NCBI GenBank assembly: GCA_029204225.1
Contig: MU832087.1
Coordinates: 1 to 23,999 of the forward strand
Source of the DNA: Diphasiastrum complanatum
Lineage: Eukaryota; Streptophyta; Lycopodiopsida; Lycopodiales; Lycopodiaceae
Reading direction: 5' to 3'
Length of the DNA stretch: 23,999 bases
Below are positions 1-10,296 of this stretch, piece by piece (position 1 is the first letter of the stretch; each line of letters starts with the position of its first letter). Below the pieces are notes generated by a model. It was not told the DNA's origin. It worked only from the letters and a program-made list of their open reading frames with translations, and did no database searches. The position numbers were made by a program, and so were the translations under genes.

Positions 1-235
1 ATCCATTTGCAATCAACTACATTTTTGCTAGCAGGTAATTTGACAATCGTCCATGTCTGGTTCTTGATAAGAGATGAATACTCTTTATCCATAGCTTCTT
101 TCCAGAGATCGAAATCAGGCTGACTGAGTGCCTCTTCAACAGACGTCGGTTCCTGAACAAGGTAGGCTGCAGACTCGTTGATATACCGGTTGGGTGGTCT
201 GCTGGTTCTTGAAGATCTTCTGGATAATAGAGGAA
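1..235 (-). pseudogene. copia reverse transcriptase, N-terminal part (window edge)
   Basis: One minus-strand frame reads RRSSRTSRPPNRYIN, then DLWKEAMDKEYSSLIKNQTW and VDCKW at the edge. These are the linker and the very start of a copia RT domain (W-x-x-AM-x-x-E and N-x-TW motifs). The longest open frame by length here (17-253) is a different frame and is a shadow. A TAG and a frame change near 240-260 separate this from the integrase C-terminal segment. The catalytic YVDD region would be outside the window. Confidence 0.82.
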
Positions 236-264
236 GTTGATCGTTTCTATCATACTATGGTTTG

Positions 265-615
265 CTAAACTGCAACATCATCATCTTCTGACCCGTCGTT
301 GATTTGTTTTTCATCGGAAGTAGAAGAGCTTGGACCTTCAATGGGAATAGTCGCTTGCGGAAGTGGAAAGTTCAAACCGTCAGGAGAATCTGACAGGTCG
401 GCTACATAAGAACTGCCCTTTCCTTTGAGGTCTTGAAACTGATCTTTTATAAAGATGACATCCCGGCTAGTGAATATATTTGACTCAATAGGATCAAACA
501 ACTTGTAGGCTTGATCTGAAGTAGTGTAGCTGATGAAAACACATTTGATACTCTGGAAGTCGAGCTTCTTCCTGAGATCACGAGGCATCTGCGCAAAGGC
601 AGTACATCCAAAAAC
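265..615 (-). pseudogene. copia integrase C-terminal region and linker (broken)
   Basis: In the same frame as the integrase core after the TGA at 616-618, this reads VFGCTAFAQMP, then KKLDFQSIKCVFISY and SRDVIF. These match the conserved copia block after the integrase core (the VFGC and KxxKCxFxGY-type motifs). A variable, acidic and serine-rich linker follows, ending at a TAG at 265-267. Reverse transcriptase resumes in another frame to the left. A methionine at 586-588 is internal and should not be read as a start. Confidence 0.8.
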
Positions 616-618
616 TCA

Positions 619-1445
619 TAAGTTTAATAAAGAAGGTTTGGTACTTGTCGAAACTTCGAATGGTGTTTTGTCTGAGAGGCCTTTAGTAGAACATATGTTC
701 TGAATATAGGTTGTTGTTGAAACAGCTTCAGCCCAGAAGGACTTCGGAAGTGTCGCATGTGATAACATGCACTTTGCCGATTCAACTAGGGTTCTGTTCT
801 TTCTCTTAGCAAGACCATTTGACTGAGGTCAATAGTAGGTAATATATTGTTGCTCAATGCCGTTGTTGAGGCAGTACTTCTTGAATTTGTTGGAGATGTA
901 TTCTCCCCCGTTATCTGACCTCAGAGCTTTGATTCGTTTGTCAGTTTGATTCTCAGCATAGTCCTTGGATTGTCTGAATTTGATGAAAGCCTCTAATTTT
1001 TGTTTAATGAAATAAACAACTGTCCCTCTAGAAAACTCATCAATAAAAGTAATAAAATACTTTGCATCTAACAATGAAGGAGTTTGCATCGGTCCACATA
1101 TATCTGTGTGAACAACATCTAGCAGACCTTTTGCCGCATGCATATGGTTTGATCTAAAAGGAATCCTAGCCTTCTTTCCAAAAATACAGTTATGATATAC
1201 AGGGATTTCGACCTTACCAGAAGGATAGTCAAGATCAAGAATCGTGGATTGTCTGGACATGTTCAAAATAGATGCATGACTCACGTGTCTCGAGTGATAA
1301 TGCCATAGTAATGCTTTATTGACTAAAACAGAGGTTTTCAAGGCTTGACTAGACTCAGAATAACAATGTGCCAATCTATATAAGTAACTCTGCCTCTTGC
1401 GGAGTGCAAGGATCTTATTACTCCTATCAATAATTTTGCATTGAT
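619..1445 (-). pseudogene. copia integrase (broken, catalytic Glu lost)
   Basis: The segment carries an integrase zinc-binding region (LWHYHSRHVS, then YHNCIFGK) and the catalytic core, with the first acidic residue in HTDICGP and the second in LRSDNGGEY. The expected third residue, 35 positions after the second Asp, lies in NGLAKRKNRT, where AAG (Lys, codon 805-807) stands in place of Glu. In the zinc-binding region the first Cys of the CxxC pair is Tyr (codon 1195-1197). A TGA at 829-831 cuts the core just before the third catalytic position, and a second TGA at 616-618 precedes FGCTAFAQ. A frame change near 1440 separates this part from the protease segment. The protein would insert element cDNA; this copy cannot be functional. 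Confidence 0.88.
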
Positions 1446-1532
1446 TAGATTTGAATAGACCTTATGACCTAAATCTGTAATTCTACTTACGGATAATAGA
1501 TTTGTAGAAAGTTTAGGAACATATAAGACTTT

Positions 1533-2100
1533 TTATAGTAATTTGAATTGATCGTGCTGGAATCGCAATCTTATAGTACCTTCACCTTCAATAGTGTGAG
1601 TACTATTGTCACCAAGATGAACAAAAATCTTCGTGTTGTAAGGCATGTAGGAGTTGAAGATCTCACGTTGATTGGTCATATGTTGAGTTGCTCCAGAATC
1701 CAGAAACCATGAGTCATCCAAAAATGTGTTTTGATCTTTGACCATAAATGCGCCTTCATCCACTTCGACCTGGGGAGATGATGAGACTGCGTTTGCTTGT
1801 TGATCAAGTTGCTTGGCTGCAGTTTTTACTTGGAGAATTCCGCAGTCCTTGATCTCATGGTTATTGCGCTTGCAATACCTGCAAAACATCTTCTTCTTCA
1901 ACTGTGGATTCGATGATTGTTCTTGACTTTGAGTCGGCTTCTGATTCGTTGCAGCCTTCTTGGAGCTTTTCTACTTCTGTCGCTTAGAGCCTTTGTTGAA
2001 ATATAGAGCCTGAGAGGAGGAAGCACACGACGTGTCTTGACTTCTTCTATTATCTTCTTGCAGCAACATAGTGATAACTCTAGTAAGAGTTAACCATGTC
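1533..2100 (-). pseudogene. copia gag C-terminal part and aspartic protease (broken)
   Basis: One minus-strand frame covers late gag (a segment reading ITMLLQEDNRR near 2040-2075), a lysine-rich linker, a zinc knuckle CRYCKRNNHEIKDC (C-x2-C-x4-H-x4-C, about 1841-1882), and a retroviral-type aspartic protease with the active-site motif WFLDSGATQHMT near 1675-1710. The knuckle binds element RNA during particle assembly and the protease would cut the polyprotein. A TAG stop at 1971-1973 lies upstream of the knuckle, so gag is interrupted. The N-terminal half of gag could not be traced beyond about 2130. The first residues of the open stretch after that stop are not a real start; translation would have come from upstream gag. 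Confidence 0.85.
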
Positions 2101-2130
2101 GAAAATAGGTTAGATAATCGTAGTGGAAAC

Positions 2131-3100
2131 TTTGTACTTCTACTGCATGACCTGTTAGAATAAGTAAGCCCAAGTTTCTCTCACAGTTTATGACTTTCCG
2201 TGTCTAGCAGTGATTTTGAACTTTTTACTGCCTTTGTAATAGTATGCATGTGTACCAGTTTGACGATACACGTAGTGTAAGTTGGGACACGCATCCCGTA
2301 ACGGGGACCGAACTGCCATGCAGCGGTACCCCACAAAAATTAGACTGTGTATATATATCTTTCAGTCTCTTTTGTAAATATAGTTTAGAAGTGTTCTCTT
2401 TAGTTGGTGTGTGATCTCTCTTTACTGTTTATCTGATTGATGTTAGATTGCTTGCAAATTAGCTAACTATACTGCTAGTCAGATCCTTGACAACTACGCC
2501 TATCAAAAATTGAACAAAGCAGTAGTGATGGGAATCACATTCAATCTTTAGCAACTAACTTTGAAATTGCTAGATACTAAGTAATTATGAAGCCAAACAT
2601 GGAGTATTGAATTCTTAGACAATTTTATCAGTTACAAAGGAAATATAAAGATGCACGCATTCTGAACGCAATAAAAGATAGTATTGATTCAGAAAAACGA
2701 AATCAGATGCTAATGAGCACAGAACATTAGCGGATAGAAACTGCGCACTCTAAGCTATCTCTGAGTAATTGAGGATAAGTTTGATAAATGGGCAGCTATG
2801 ATGATAAGCAATAGCGCAACTCTAAGATATAACTCTGAAATTGAGCTAGAATGCTCAAGAGAGTTCAAGCTTAAAGCTTGATAGAGAGCTAACTTGCAAT
2901 ACTTGCTGATATTAAACTGCTTACATTAAAACTGTATGAATATGAATTTATACCTGGCTCTGTCCGCGAGGAGGCCTGAAAATGCATAAATCTGATTTTT
3001 TTTTGAACGATTCTTGACAACGATTCAGTGCAGAGAATCGTGATTCGCTGCAACTATGATAAGGACACAATTGGTGGGGACTATAGATTCACGTGGTGCA
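2131..3100. other. Unassigned stretch, no gene recognised
   Basis: No protein similarity is visible on either strand. A TATA-like run lies at 2347-2360, followed by a pyrimidine-rich stretch. This could be part of an LTR promoter, but no matching second copy or primer-binding site was found. A small palindrome (TCAAGCTTAAAGCTTGA) is near 2866-2882. Part of this region may be the lost gag N-terminus and 5' LTR of the copia element on its left. Confidence 0.4.
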
Positions 3101-3105
3101 TAGAA

Positions 3106-3770
3106 TTAATGAACCGTGGGCGGTTCACCACGGTTCTGAGAACCGTACAGTGAACCATACGGTTCTCAAAATTTTTTGGCCAGACCTTGGTGAACCGTGT
3201 AGTTATAAATTAATTGATTAATTTTTTATTTTATTTTTGTTCAAATTTAATCAAACATTAATTAATTTATTATTTATTTATGATGAACCCATAGAGTTAA
3301 TGAACCGTTATCAGTTCACCACGGTTCTGAGAACCGTACAGTTCTTAAATTTTTTTGCCCAAAACCGTGGTGAACCATATTGATTAATGAATTAATTAAT
3401 TTTTTTCTTAGTTTCCCCCCCCCAAAAATAATCCAAAAATATGCAAAAAAAGGGCCAAAAAAATTTGTGAATTCTGTGAAATCATCTGTGAAATCTGTCA
3501 ATCATCTATATCATCTGTGAAATCATCTGTATCATCTGTCAAATGACTCAAATCATCTGTATCATCTGTCAAATCATCTGTACATCATGTGAAATCTGTG
3601 AATTTGGTAAATAATTAATTATTTGATTAAATAGAGGAACCGTACCATGGTTCCTTGAGGAACCGTACCACGGTTCAAGGAACCGTGGGTTCTATGGATG
3701 AACCGTGCCACAGTTCATGAACAGTGGTACAGTTCACCCCACGGTTCTCAGACCCCACGGTTCTTGGGGT
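3106..3770. repeat. Cluster of GAACCGT / ACGGTTC motifs with partial tandem duplication
   Basis: Sixteen copies of AACCGT or its complement ACGGTT occur in three blocks: 3111-3198, 3302-3375 and 3636-3761. Blocks one and two are diverged copies offset by 191 bp; both start TTAATGAACCGT and contain CACGGTTCTGAGAACCGTACAG, split here as CACGGTTCTG plus AGAACCGTACAG. Motif copies alternate in orientation, so many short hairpins of the form GAACCGTnnnACGGTTC are possible. Spacers are very AT-rich, and a C9-like run lies near 3415-3423. The identity of the repeat is unknown; it could be a satellite-like or foldback element. Confidence 0.75.
3481..3602. repeat. Short tandem array of an ATCATCTGT-type unit
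   Basis: About ten degenerate copies of (AA)ATCATCTGT(G/C/A) follow each other, with insertions such as GACTCA. Unit length varies from 9 to 12 bases. The array sits between the second and third GAACCGT blocks and is probably a slippage-derived minisatellite. Confidence 0.75.
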
Positions 3771-3789
3771 ACTATGTTGTGGTGTCAAT

Positions 3790-6700
3790 AGAAGTGGTAT
3801 CTCACAAAGCCCTCTAGGCCTCCTCTGTTTTTTCACTTCAAGGGCTTGCTCTTTGAACCCTTTAAGATTCAAAGTGGCATAAGGCAAGGCTGTGTTCACC
3901 CTCCTTGCTCCTTTTAACCATTGCAAATGAACTCTTTATCTCAGCCTTTCAAACAACAGACACTTGTAGAATTATCAAACCTATTCCTACTACAAGCCGC
4001 ACCTGGTCCCAAATTTGTTGCAGGTGATCTCACCTTTCTGGACAAATCCTCAATTCTCAAACAGATTATTCTTGTTAAAAATTTACCCCTATTCTTCCTC
4101 AATATTAGGCTCAAATCTGAAATGCAATCGTACAGAGTGGTTAGTTTATTTCTCACTCTAAGAAAATGTATCACATGGGTTATGGATGCCCTAAACTTAA
4201 CACTGACTTGTTGGAATTCCTTTGTTTTGGCACAGGCTTCTAGGATAATTATGCTCAACTATTGGTCATGGTCTACCACAAAAGTTACAATAACAGTACT
4301 TAATTGCTTTTTGCGGGACAACATAAATCTGCTCAACTAGGCCTTGACATTTCCTAAACAAGGATGGTAGATTGGGTGGGCATCCAAGAACCATGTATTG
4401 AAATTTTGACTTATATATGTTAATAGGCTAGGGTAGTCACTACTCAGAGGGCTGATTACACTCGGACAACTTGACTTTCCATCGTCCTTTGCTTGTGGTC
4501 GTTAATGCCCCCAAACTTCCAACCGTGAAGCTCTTATCAGCAACCATGGTCATTTAGGGAGTCCTTATTATCTCAAAGTTTTGGTTAATACTTCTAATGA
4601 ATTATGTTTTACTCTGTTTTATTTTCTGGAAACATAAATGATCAAACTGGTAGAGAAAACATAATGTGCTGAAAGCTTTTCGGCCTCAAAGCTAGCCCTT
4701 GCTTAAAAAAGGGTCTGAAACCAATTTTTTGAATGTCCATTAAGGTGCTCAACCATTAGCATTAGTTTCTTAAAGACATAGGAAGACCTCCAGTTCCCTT
4801 CATAACTCATAACAGAAGAAGCTAATTTGTTGTCTATAGGCCTCTTCACGTCCCCAATTCCTCTCATTCCTACTAATGAAGATAGGATCATCTACTACTG
4901 GCAACCCCTTCCCCTGCCCCATATCGCATCTTACCCTATATGTTCATTACCCAACAAGCTCAAATACATGTCCTATCTCAACAGCACATGGCCCTCAAAG
5001 AATGAGATCCTAATTTGGGCTAACAGACTGAATTATCGAATGCAAAAAAGCTCAATTCTTTTGCTTTCTGCAGTATTCAAGGTGAACTTTGAAATATTGA
5101 CCGGTCATTGTTAGGGGATGCAACACCAAGGAGATCATTACTCATTAATTTGAGTGTCATTCATAATATGTTTGGCAAAAATTCTGATCCACATCATCAA
5201 GCTTTATGTGTTAGTCCCACCTATTACCAGAAGCGGTTCTTTTAGGAGAATTTCTGAAAACAACAAACAGCTTAACGCTTTTAACCATACTTCCAAAATT
5301 TGGATGTTATGGACAATATATGTAGACTGAAAAGCCTCTCCATGCTCCTACTTGTCTCACTCATGCTTGTAAGGCTTTTTGTCATGTATAACTGGAACAG
5401 TTTCTTAAGTGGGGTCGAGCTTCATTGACGTCCCCGAATTTTGTTACCATCATTCATTGACTGTTGTACATCTCTGGTCTTGCCTCCTGAAAGTTTGTAA
5501 GTTGGTGGCATGCTAGTGGCAATTTTTGTAGCATATGCAATGTTGCCACCTGTAATTTCTATGCCTATGTACATATTGTCTGTGTCAGTGCAGTATTCTG
5601 AAGTTTTGTAAAACAAAATTAGACAAGTTGTAACTAGTTTTGTTTGATGTGGAATTTATTTGAAGGAATTCAACAACAATGCTAGCATTATACACTAGCC
5701 AAAACTAGAGGCCATCATTGCCTATTCTAAAACACTGGTTTCAATCTATCACTTTCAGTACCAAAGTTAACCTACCATAAATGATGGGTAGCATGTATCA
5801 GTTGACATTGTTGGCATTGTGGACTCTTTCATGTAAAAAGTCTTGGAGAGAATCTGATCCTATTTTTCAATTCCTAACTACACAAACTACAAGTCATTCT
5901 CCTATAGAATGGTGGTATGTAGAGGAAGTTCTTACATACACAAGCAGAGTAAATATTGAATGCTGCATAGAACTAGCAAGCAACCTTGAGTTTTGCAAAA
6001 ATGCAGAACAGATTTTCACTCCAGTAGAATTACATTTTGCCAAGAAATTGGTTTTGAAAAAATATCTTATCCATAAGGTGACAACGTTGGCTCCTTATAC
6101 TTTTAAAGTGGGAGAATCTTCTTTTCTTTTGATCAGATTGGAATTCCAATCTTGAAATTTAAAGAGCTTCAGTCATCGATAAACATGTGAGTCCAAAATA
6201 CAAAAGCCGGGTCAAATTTAGTCCCGTGCTTTAGATTGTCATGGAAGAGCCTAGAGGCAAGACTTCCAATTCTCAAAATCCAAAGTGTGCTTAAAGAGAT
6301 ACACTGATGTATCTTAATCATGTTATTCTCAATGGAATTACACAGCTGTGAGAAGTGAGCAAATTTCAATGGTTACTTCATTTTACTGTGCACTTTTATT
6401 AGAGAGCCAATGTGGTCCCGCAATCCATCACACTGGGATACTTGAATAGAGGTACATGTACATCTTCTCAGGTACCTGTGCCTGTGTCTCTCTCAGATCA
6501 CAGGAGGGAAAATATTCATGTAAATTTTTTGTACTTTAGATTGAGTAATGATGAAATTGTATGCACTACCAGGCAATTGTACTATTATAAAGTTTACATC
6601 AGCATAATTGGTTCCATGTGACACAAGGTGAATGCCAATGAGCCAGAATTTGCAGGCATTGTGCAGCTTCATTATGCACTTACTTGGATAACTCACCTAG

Positions 6701-7850
6701 GATATCCTCAAAAGACTAATCGATATGGCAAAAATGCAAACATTGTCAACATCGTATCGTGAAAGCTCACTTTTGACGGGATGCCATTTGCAGACCATCC
6801 AAGAGAAGTTGCAGAAGCAGATTGAAAGCATCACATGAATTTCTCTCATTCATTATTCATCAAACATTTTTTCCATGTATTCTGCAGTTGAGCTCTGTTT
6901 GACAGAACTTCTTCTATAACCTGATCAAATTTTGTTACTGTTCCTAAACTGTGTTGCACACCACCAAGTAGGTCAGAACTTTCAACAATATTTCAAATGC
7001 CTCGCTTCCACAAAAGTTGAACCTATATATGCGTGGATAAGAGTACTGCTTTTCTATGTGCTTTGGATGACCATACAACATACTTGGCTTTTCTTCCAGA
7101 TTCTCAGACATGTACAGCAATATGCACAAGAATGCTGATTATAGCTAGATGTAAGCTGAATCTAAACTGTCTGCTCACACAGTCAAGGAGGATCCATTGT
7201 GTTCTTTACTTAGCCCCAGGATCAAGTTTGCTGCATTCGGAGCCCTGACGCAAAATAACCAAGTCAAAAGCTGATGCCTTTCAGAAAAACCACAATTTTA
7301 GAACTTAGATCTGCAGAAGGAAAGCTTTTTTTATACTGCAAAAAGAAAAGTGTAGACAGTTATAATCAGCTGTCTGATTCCCAAAATAAGATCACACTTT
7401 TCATGTATAAATGCTTGAACCATGTACAAGGCAAGTTCTGCAATAACCACACCCTTGGTTTGGAAGGGATGAGACTATCAAATCTAACCATGATTCTGGT
7501 GAGTTTATCCTAATGTATATGAGTACGATAAGCTCTTGGATGAGCTACATATATTCAAGCAGGAGACCATGGAGTTCTCCACTGGGCCCACACATTTGAG
7601 AGAGGGTAATATACTGCACAATGCAATCCATGTGGGACGATCATTGCAATTTTCCATTGTAAGTAGTTACATTTTATTATTTACATGAAATGGCAACTTT
7701 AATAGCCAACTTTTGACGAGGAGGATGTGTATGCATTCCTCCATGAGGAGGCTATGCAAAGGGCAAGTGAGAATTTCTGGTAGGTTGGTGTAAGAGATCC
7801 TAACACCACAGTAGGGCAAACACTAACTGATCCACCCAACCTTGCCTACT
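3790..7850. other. About 4 kb without an identified gene; several plus-strand open stretches
   Basis: This region lacks the LTR-element proteins seen elsewhere. Plus-strand stretches of 60-139 codons occur at 3921-4340, 4827-5114, 5781-6155, 6412-6621, 7033-7248 and 7274-7513. A composition that looks protein-like in places (for example NEPEFAGIVQLHYALTW near 6635-6685, WPSKNEILIWANRL near 4990-5030, QAAPGPKFVAGDL near 3985-4025) suggests exons or an old coding region. No family can be named, and stops separate all pieces. It may be intronic or intergenic DNA of a decayed multi-exon gene. No RNA genes or terminal repeats were seen. Confidence 0.35.
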
Positions 7851-7853
7851 CCC

Positions 7854-8141
7854 TGATATGGAGTAATCCCCTCCTAGCCCAGTGTGAGGACTGGTAGCAT
7901 GCATACTGCCAAGAGTCGGCCACGTGGCACTGACGTGGCCGACTGCACGTCGGGACCCAACGTGGGGCCCTATCCTGCTGACAGGGTCCCTAGGCTGTGT
8001 TAGGCCCGGCTATGGACCGTGCCGGGGCACACTACTCACACTGTCTTGCCATGTTGGTCGTGCACGCTGGACACGACCCTGACTCTGGTATCTGTCCTCC
8101 TGTGTTCTCTAGGGTTCGGCACTGGTTACGTGCTCGTAACA
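7854..8141 (-). repeat. 3' LTR of chromovirus
   Basis: 288 bp, in plus orientation TGATATGG...CTCGTAACA, so in element orientation TGTTACGAG...CCATATCA with the canonical TG/CA ends. It differs from the right-hand LTR by roughly 16 substitutions and one 5-bp indel by eye. It is far more GC-rich than its surroundings. It contains a perfect 11-bp inverted repeat (7915-7925 and 7933-7943) centred on two ACGT cores, CCACGTGG and TGACGTGG. Confidence 0.93.
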
Positions 8142-8152
8142 CTCCCTCCCCC
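8142..8152 (-). other. Polypurine tract of chromovirus
   Basis: On the minus strand GGGGGAGGGAG directly precedes the TGTTACG start of the 3' LTR, the expected primer site for plus-strand DNA synthesis. The pol TAA stop (8153-8155) immediately precedes the tract, leaving no 3' untranslated spacer. Confidence 0.9.
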
Positions 8153-8636
8153 TTAAGAACCGTCTTGGTCCTCTAAGACAAAGTCTGGAAAAATCTTGCG
8201 AAGGACGCTGCCTCTTTCCCAAGTGGCATTCTCAACAGGCTGATCATTCCACTTGACTAGATATTCTCGGTATAGAGTATGACGAGTCTGCGTCTCTCTA
8301 CTATCAAGAATCTCCTCTGGTTCATGTGGAGATTGCTGAGAATCCAACGGGAGAACTAGAACACTGTCCCCTACCAGATTTTCTGATCTGGCTAGGGCTT
8401 TTCATAATTGAATTACATGAAAAACTGTAAAAACTTCACTACTGTGTGGGAGTTCTAGTTCATAGCTGACCTCGCCTAGTCTCCTATTGATGGTAAAAGG
8501 ACCACAATACCTAGGAGACAACTTAGCACACACTCCTGATTTGAGGGTTTTAGAGTCAACTGGGACTCTCAACTAGACTTTTCTCACCAGCGGAGAACTA
8601 CACATCCCGTCTGTGTGGATCTGCATAATGCCTGGC
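8153..8636 (-). pseudogene. Chromovirus integrase C-terminus (GPY/F) and chromodomain
   Basis: The upstream part reads RYCGPFTINRRLGEV and LELPHSSEVFTVFHVIQL, the GPY/F module that ends gypsy integrases. After a TGA at 8402-8404, in the same frame, a chromodomain follows: ILDSRETQTRHTLYREYLVKW, split here as ILDSRETQT and LYREYLVKWNDQP, then NATWERGSVL. The aromatic residues of the YLVKW and TWE motifs are present. Chromodomains in this family are thought to guide integration to marked heterochromatin. The frame changes near 8580, and stops also lie between it and the integrase core (TAG near 8605, TGA at 8637-8639). The chromodomain ends at the TAA next to the polypurine tract. Confidence 0.88.
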
Positions 8637-8639
8637 TCA

Positions 8640-9464
8640 ATCCTGGGATTGCTTAATGCTACGCTTAGCATGTTTTATCATCTGGTTTAGGTCTTCTAAA
8701 AAGTTTCTGGCTGCTTCAACTTTTTCTTGTTTAAACCCTATAGTTGTGGGTGAGCGTGGCTGAAAACCATACATCAGCATAAATGGGCTGTATCCCGTAG
8801 CTGAATGTTTGGTACTGTTATAAGAAAACTCTAATATCGAGAGATACTCCGCCCAATTAGTTTGCTTTTTGCTGACGTATGCACGAAGCATATCCTCCAG
8901 CACCTGATTTACTCTTTCTGTTTGACCATCCGTCTGTGGATGGTCGGTAGTACTCATATTAAGTTTAGTATGGAGATGATGGAATACTGCCCTCCAAAAA
9001 TTTCCATTAAACTTACTGTCCCGGTCGCTGACTATGCCGGAAGGTAGACCGTACAATTTAAATAGCCCATCTACAAACAACCTCGCTAACTCTGGAGCTC
9101 TAACGGTTGTTTTGGTAGGAATAAAGTGAGCCAATTTGGTCACACGGTCAACTATGACCCATATAGCGTCATTACCCTTTTGGGTTTTAGGCAGGCCTAC
9201 TATAAAATCCATGGAGATACTCTCCCATTTACCAGCTGGTATATCTAAGGGCTGTAACAACCCTCTTGCCCTCAAACGCTCTGCTTTATTTACTCGACAT
9301 TTCTGGCAACTGGTTACATATTGCTGGACGTCCTTTTTCATACTGGGCCAGAAAAATTGCCTACGAAGAAGCTCATAGGTCTTTTGAATGCCTGGGTGCC
9401 TCGCACTAGGACTGTCATGACACTCATATAGGACTACACATCTTGAATGGAATATTGTTTCCAT
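8640..9464 (-). pseudogene. Chromovirus integrase, zinc-binding and catalytic domains
   Basis: This is the best preserved gene segment in the window: about 275 uninterrupted codons. The H2C2 zinc-binding residues are present (H16 and H23 in CHDSPSARHPG, C53 and C56 in SCQKCRVNK). The catalytic triad is intact: D86 in SMDFIVGLP, D147 in IVSDRDSKF, E183 in TDGQTERVN, with exactly 35 residues between the last two (DD35E). The downstream part reads WAEYLSILEFSYN and TGYSPFMLMYG, typical of the family. It stops at TGA 8637-8639, where related proteins continue with Arg, suggesting a CGA to TGA change. The first residues (METIFHSR) come from a frame different from the RNase H segment, so this is not a true start. 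Confidence 0.93.
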
Positions 9465-9634
9465 TTGAATCCTTGAGTGAACTGACCCTCAACCACTGGG
9501 GTTTGCTTGGGTAATACAGGCTCAGAATCCTCAACGTCATCTGACGTATACTCGGACTCATCATCATCCTCAACGGAAGCTGCCGTATTCTTGGATAAAC
9601 TGGCACCAGCCCCGAGAACTAGTTCTGGAGTCTA

Positions 9635-10293
9635 TAACTGTCTGCTTTGGATTGAGTTCCAGATAGTAGAGAAGAATGCATCATGCTGGCACTTCCCTCT
9701 CAAGGACTCGAGTAAATCACTACGAATCTGAGTAAAACTCAGCTCGTTTATCATAGGCATTCTACTAAGTGCATCTGCTACTGTGTTGAATTTCCCCCGT
9801 CTATATCTGATAGACATATCAAACTCTTGCATTAACTCAGCCCAACAAGCTTTCCGACCTCTGAGCTCAGGCTGATTGCAAAGGTATCTAAGACTTTCAT
9901 GGTCTGTCAAGACCTCAAAGTTGGCACCATACAAATAATGCCTCCAAGTCTTAAGGGCATGAACTATGGCGAAGAGTTCCTTTTCATAGGCACTATACCT
10001 AGTCTTTGCTGGTTCACGTTTTTTACTCTCAAACGCAACTGGTCGTCCACTCTGAGTTAGTACAGCACCAACTACAAAGTCGCTAGCATCTCGACCACAA
10101 ATGGCTGATTGGGGTCAACGACTTTTAGAACTAGTGCTGTAGCTAAGGCTGTTTTGAGAGCATCAAAGCTCTCCTGCTGTGCGGACTCCCAAATGAACTC
10201 CTTTCCCTTCTTCTTAAAAAGATTTGTCATGGGAACTGCTATCTGAGCATATTCCTTGACAAATCGTCTGTAATATCCCGCCAAACCTAGAAA
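9635..10293 (-). pseudogene. Chromovirus RT thumb, RNase H and tether (broken)
   Basis: From the right, IFLGLAGYYRRFVKEY marks the end of RT, following a TAG at 10294-10296. Near 10100 the frame shifts, after which RNase H reads DASDFVVGAVLTQ, SAYEKELFAIVHALKTW and LTDHESLRYL. These carry the acidic residues expected to bind metal (Asp, Glu, Asp). A basic tether (RYRRGKFNTVADALSR) precedes the integrase. The enzyme would remove RNA from RNA:DNA hybrids. The segment ends at TAG 9632-9634, and an acidic linker and a frame change separate it from the integrase. Confidence 0.9.
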
Positions 10294-10296
10294 GAT

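Larger units (their letters stand above)
1..2130 (-). mobile_element. Ty1/copia-like retrotransposon remnant, truncated by window edge
   Basis: Reading the minus strand from high to low coordinates gives the copia gene order: gag with a zinc knuckle, aspartic protease, integrase, then the start of reverse transcriptase. Integrase before RT is diagnostic of Ty1/copia as opposed to Ty3/gypsy. The element continues past base 1, so most of RT, RNase H and the 3' LTR are outside the window. No 5' LTR or primer-binding site was found to the right, where gag similarity fades near 2130. Several stops and frame changes break the polyprotein, so the copy is inactive. Confidence 0.9.

Noticed and set aside
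17-253. 78-codon open frame on the minus strand
   Set aside because: It is a shadow: copia RT motifs lie in a different minus-strand frame over the same bases.
2340-2470. TATA-like run and pyrimidine-rich stretch as an LTR promoter or host promoter
   Set aside because: No paired repeat, primer-binding site or downstream gene supports it.
3106-3770. CRISPR array
   Set aside because: Repeats alternate in direction, spacing is irregular, and the genome is a plant's.
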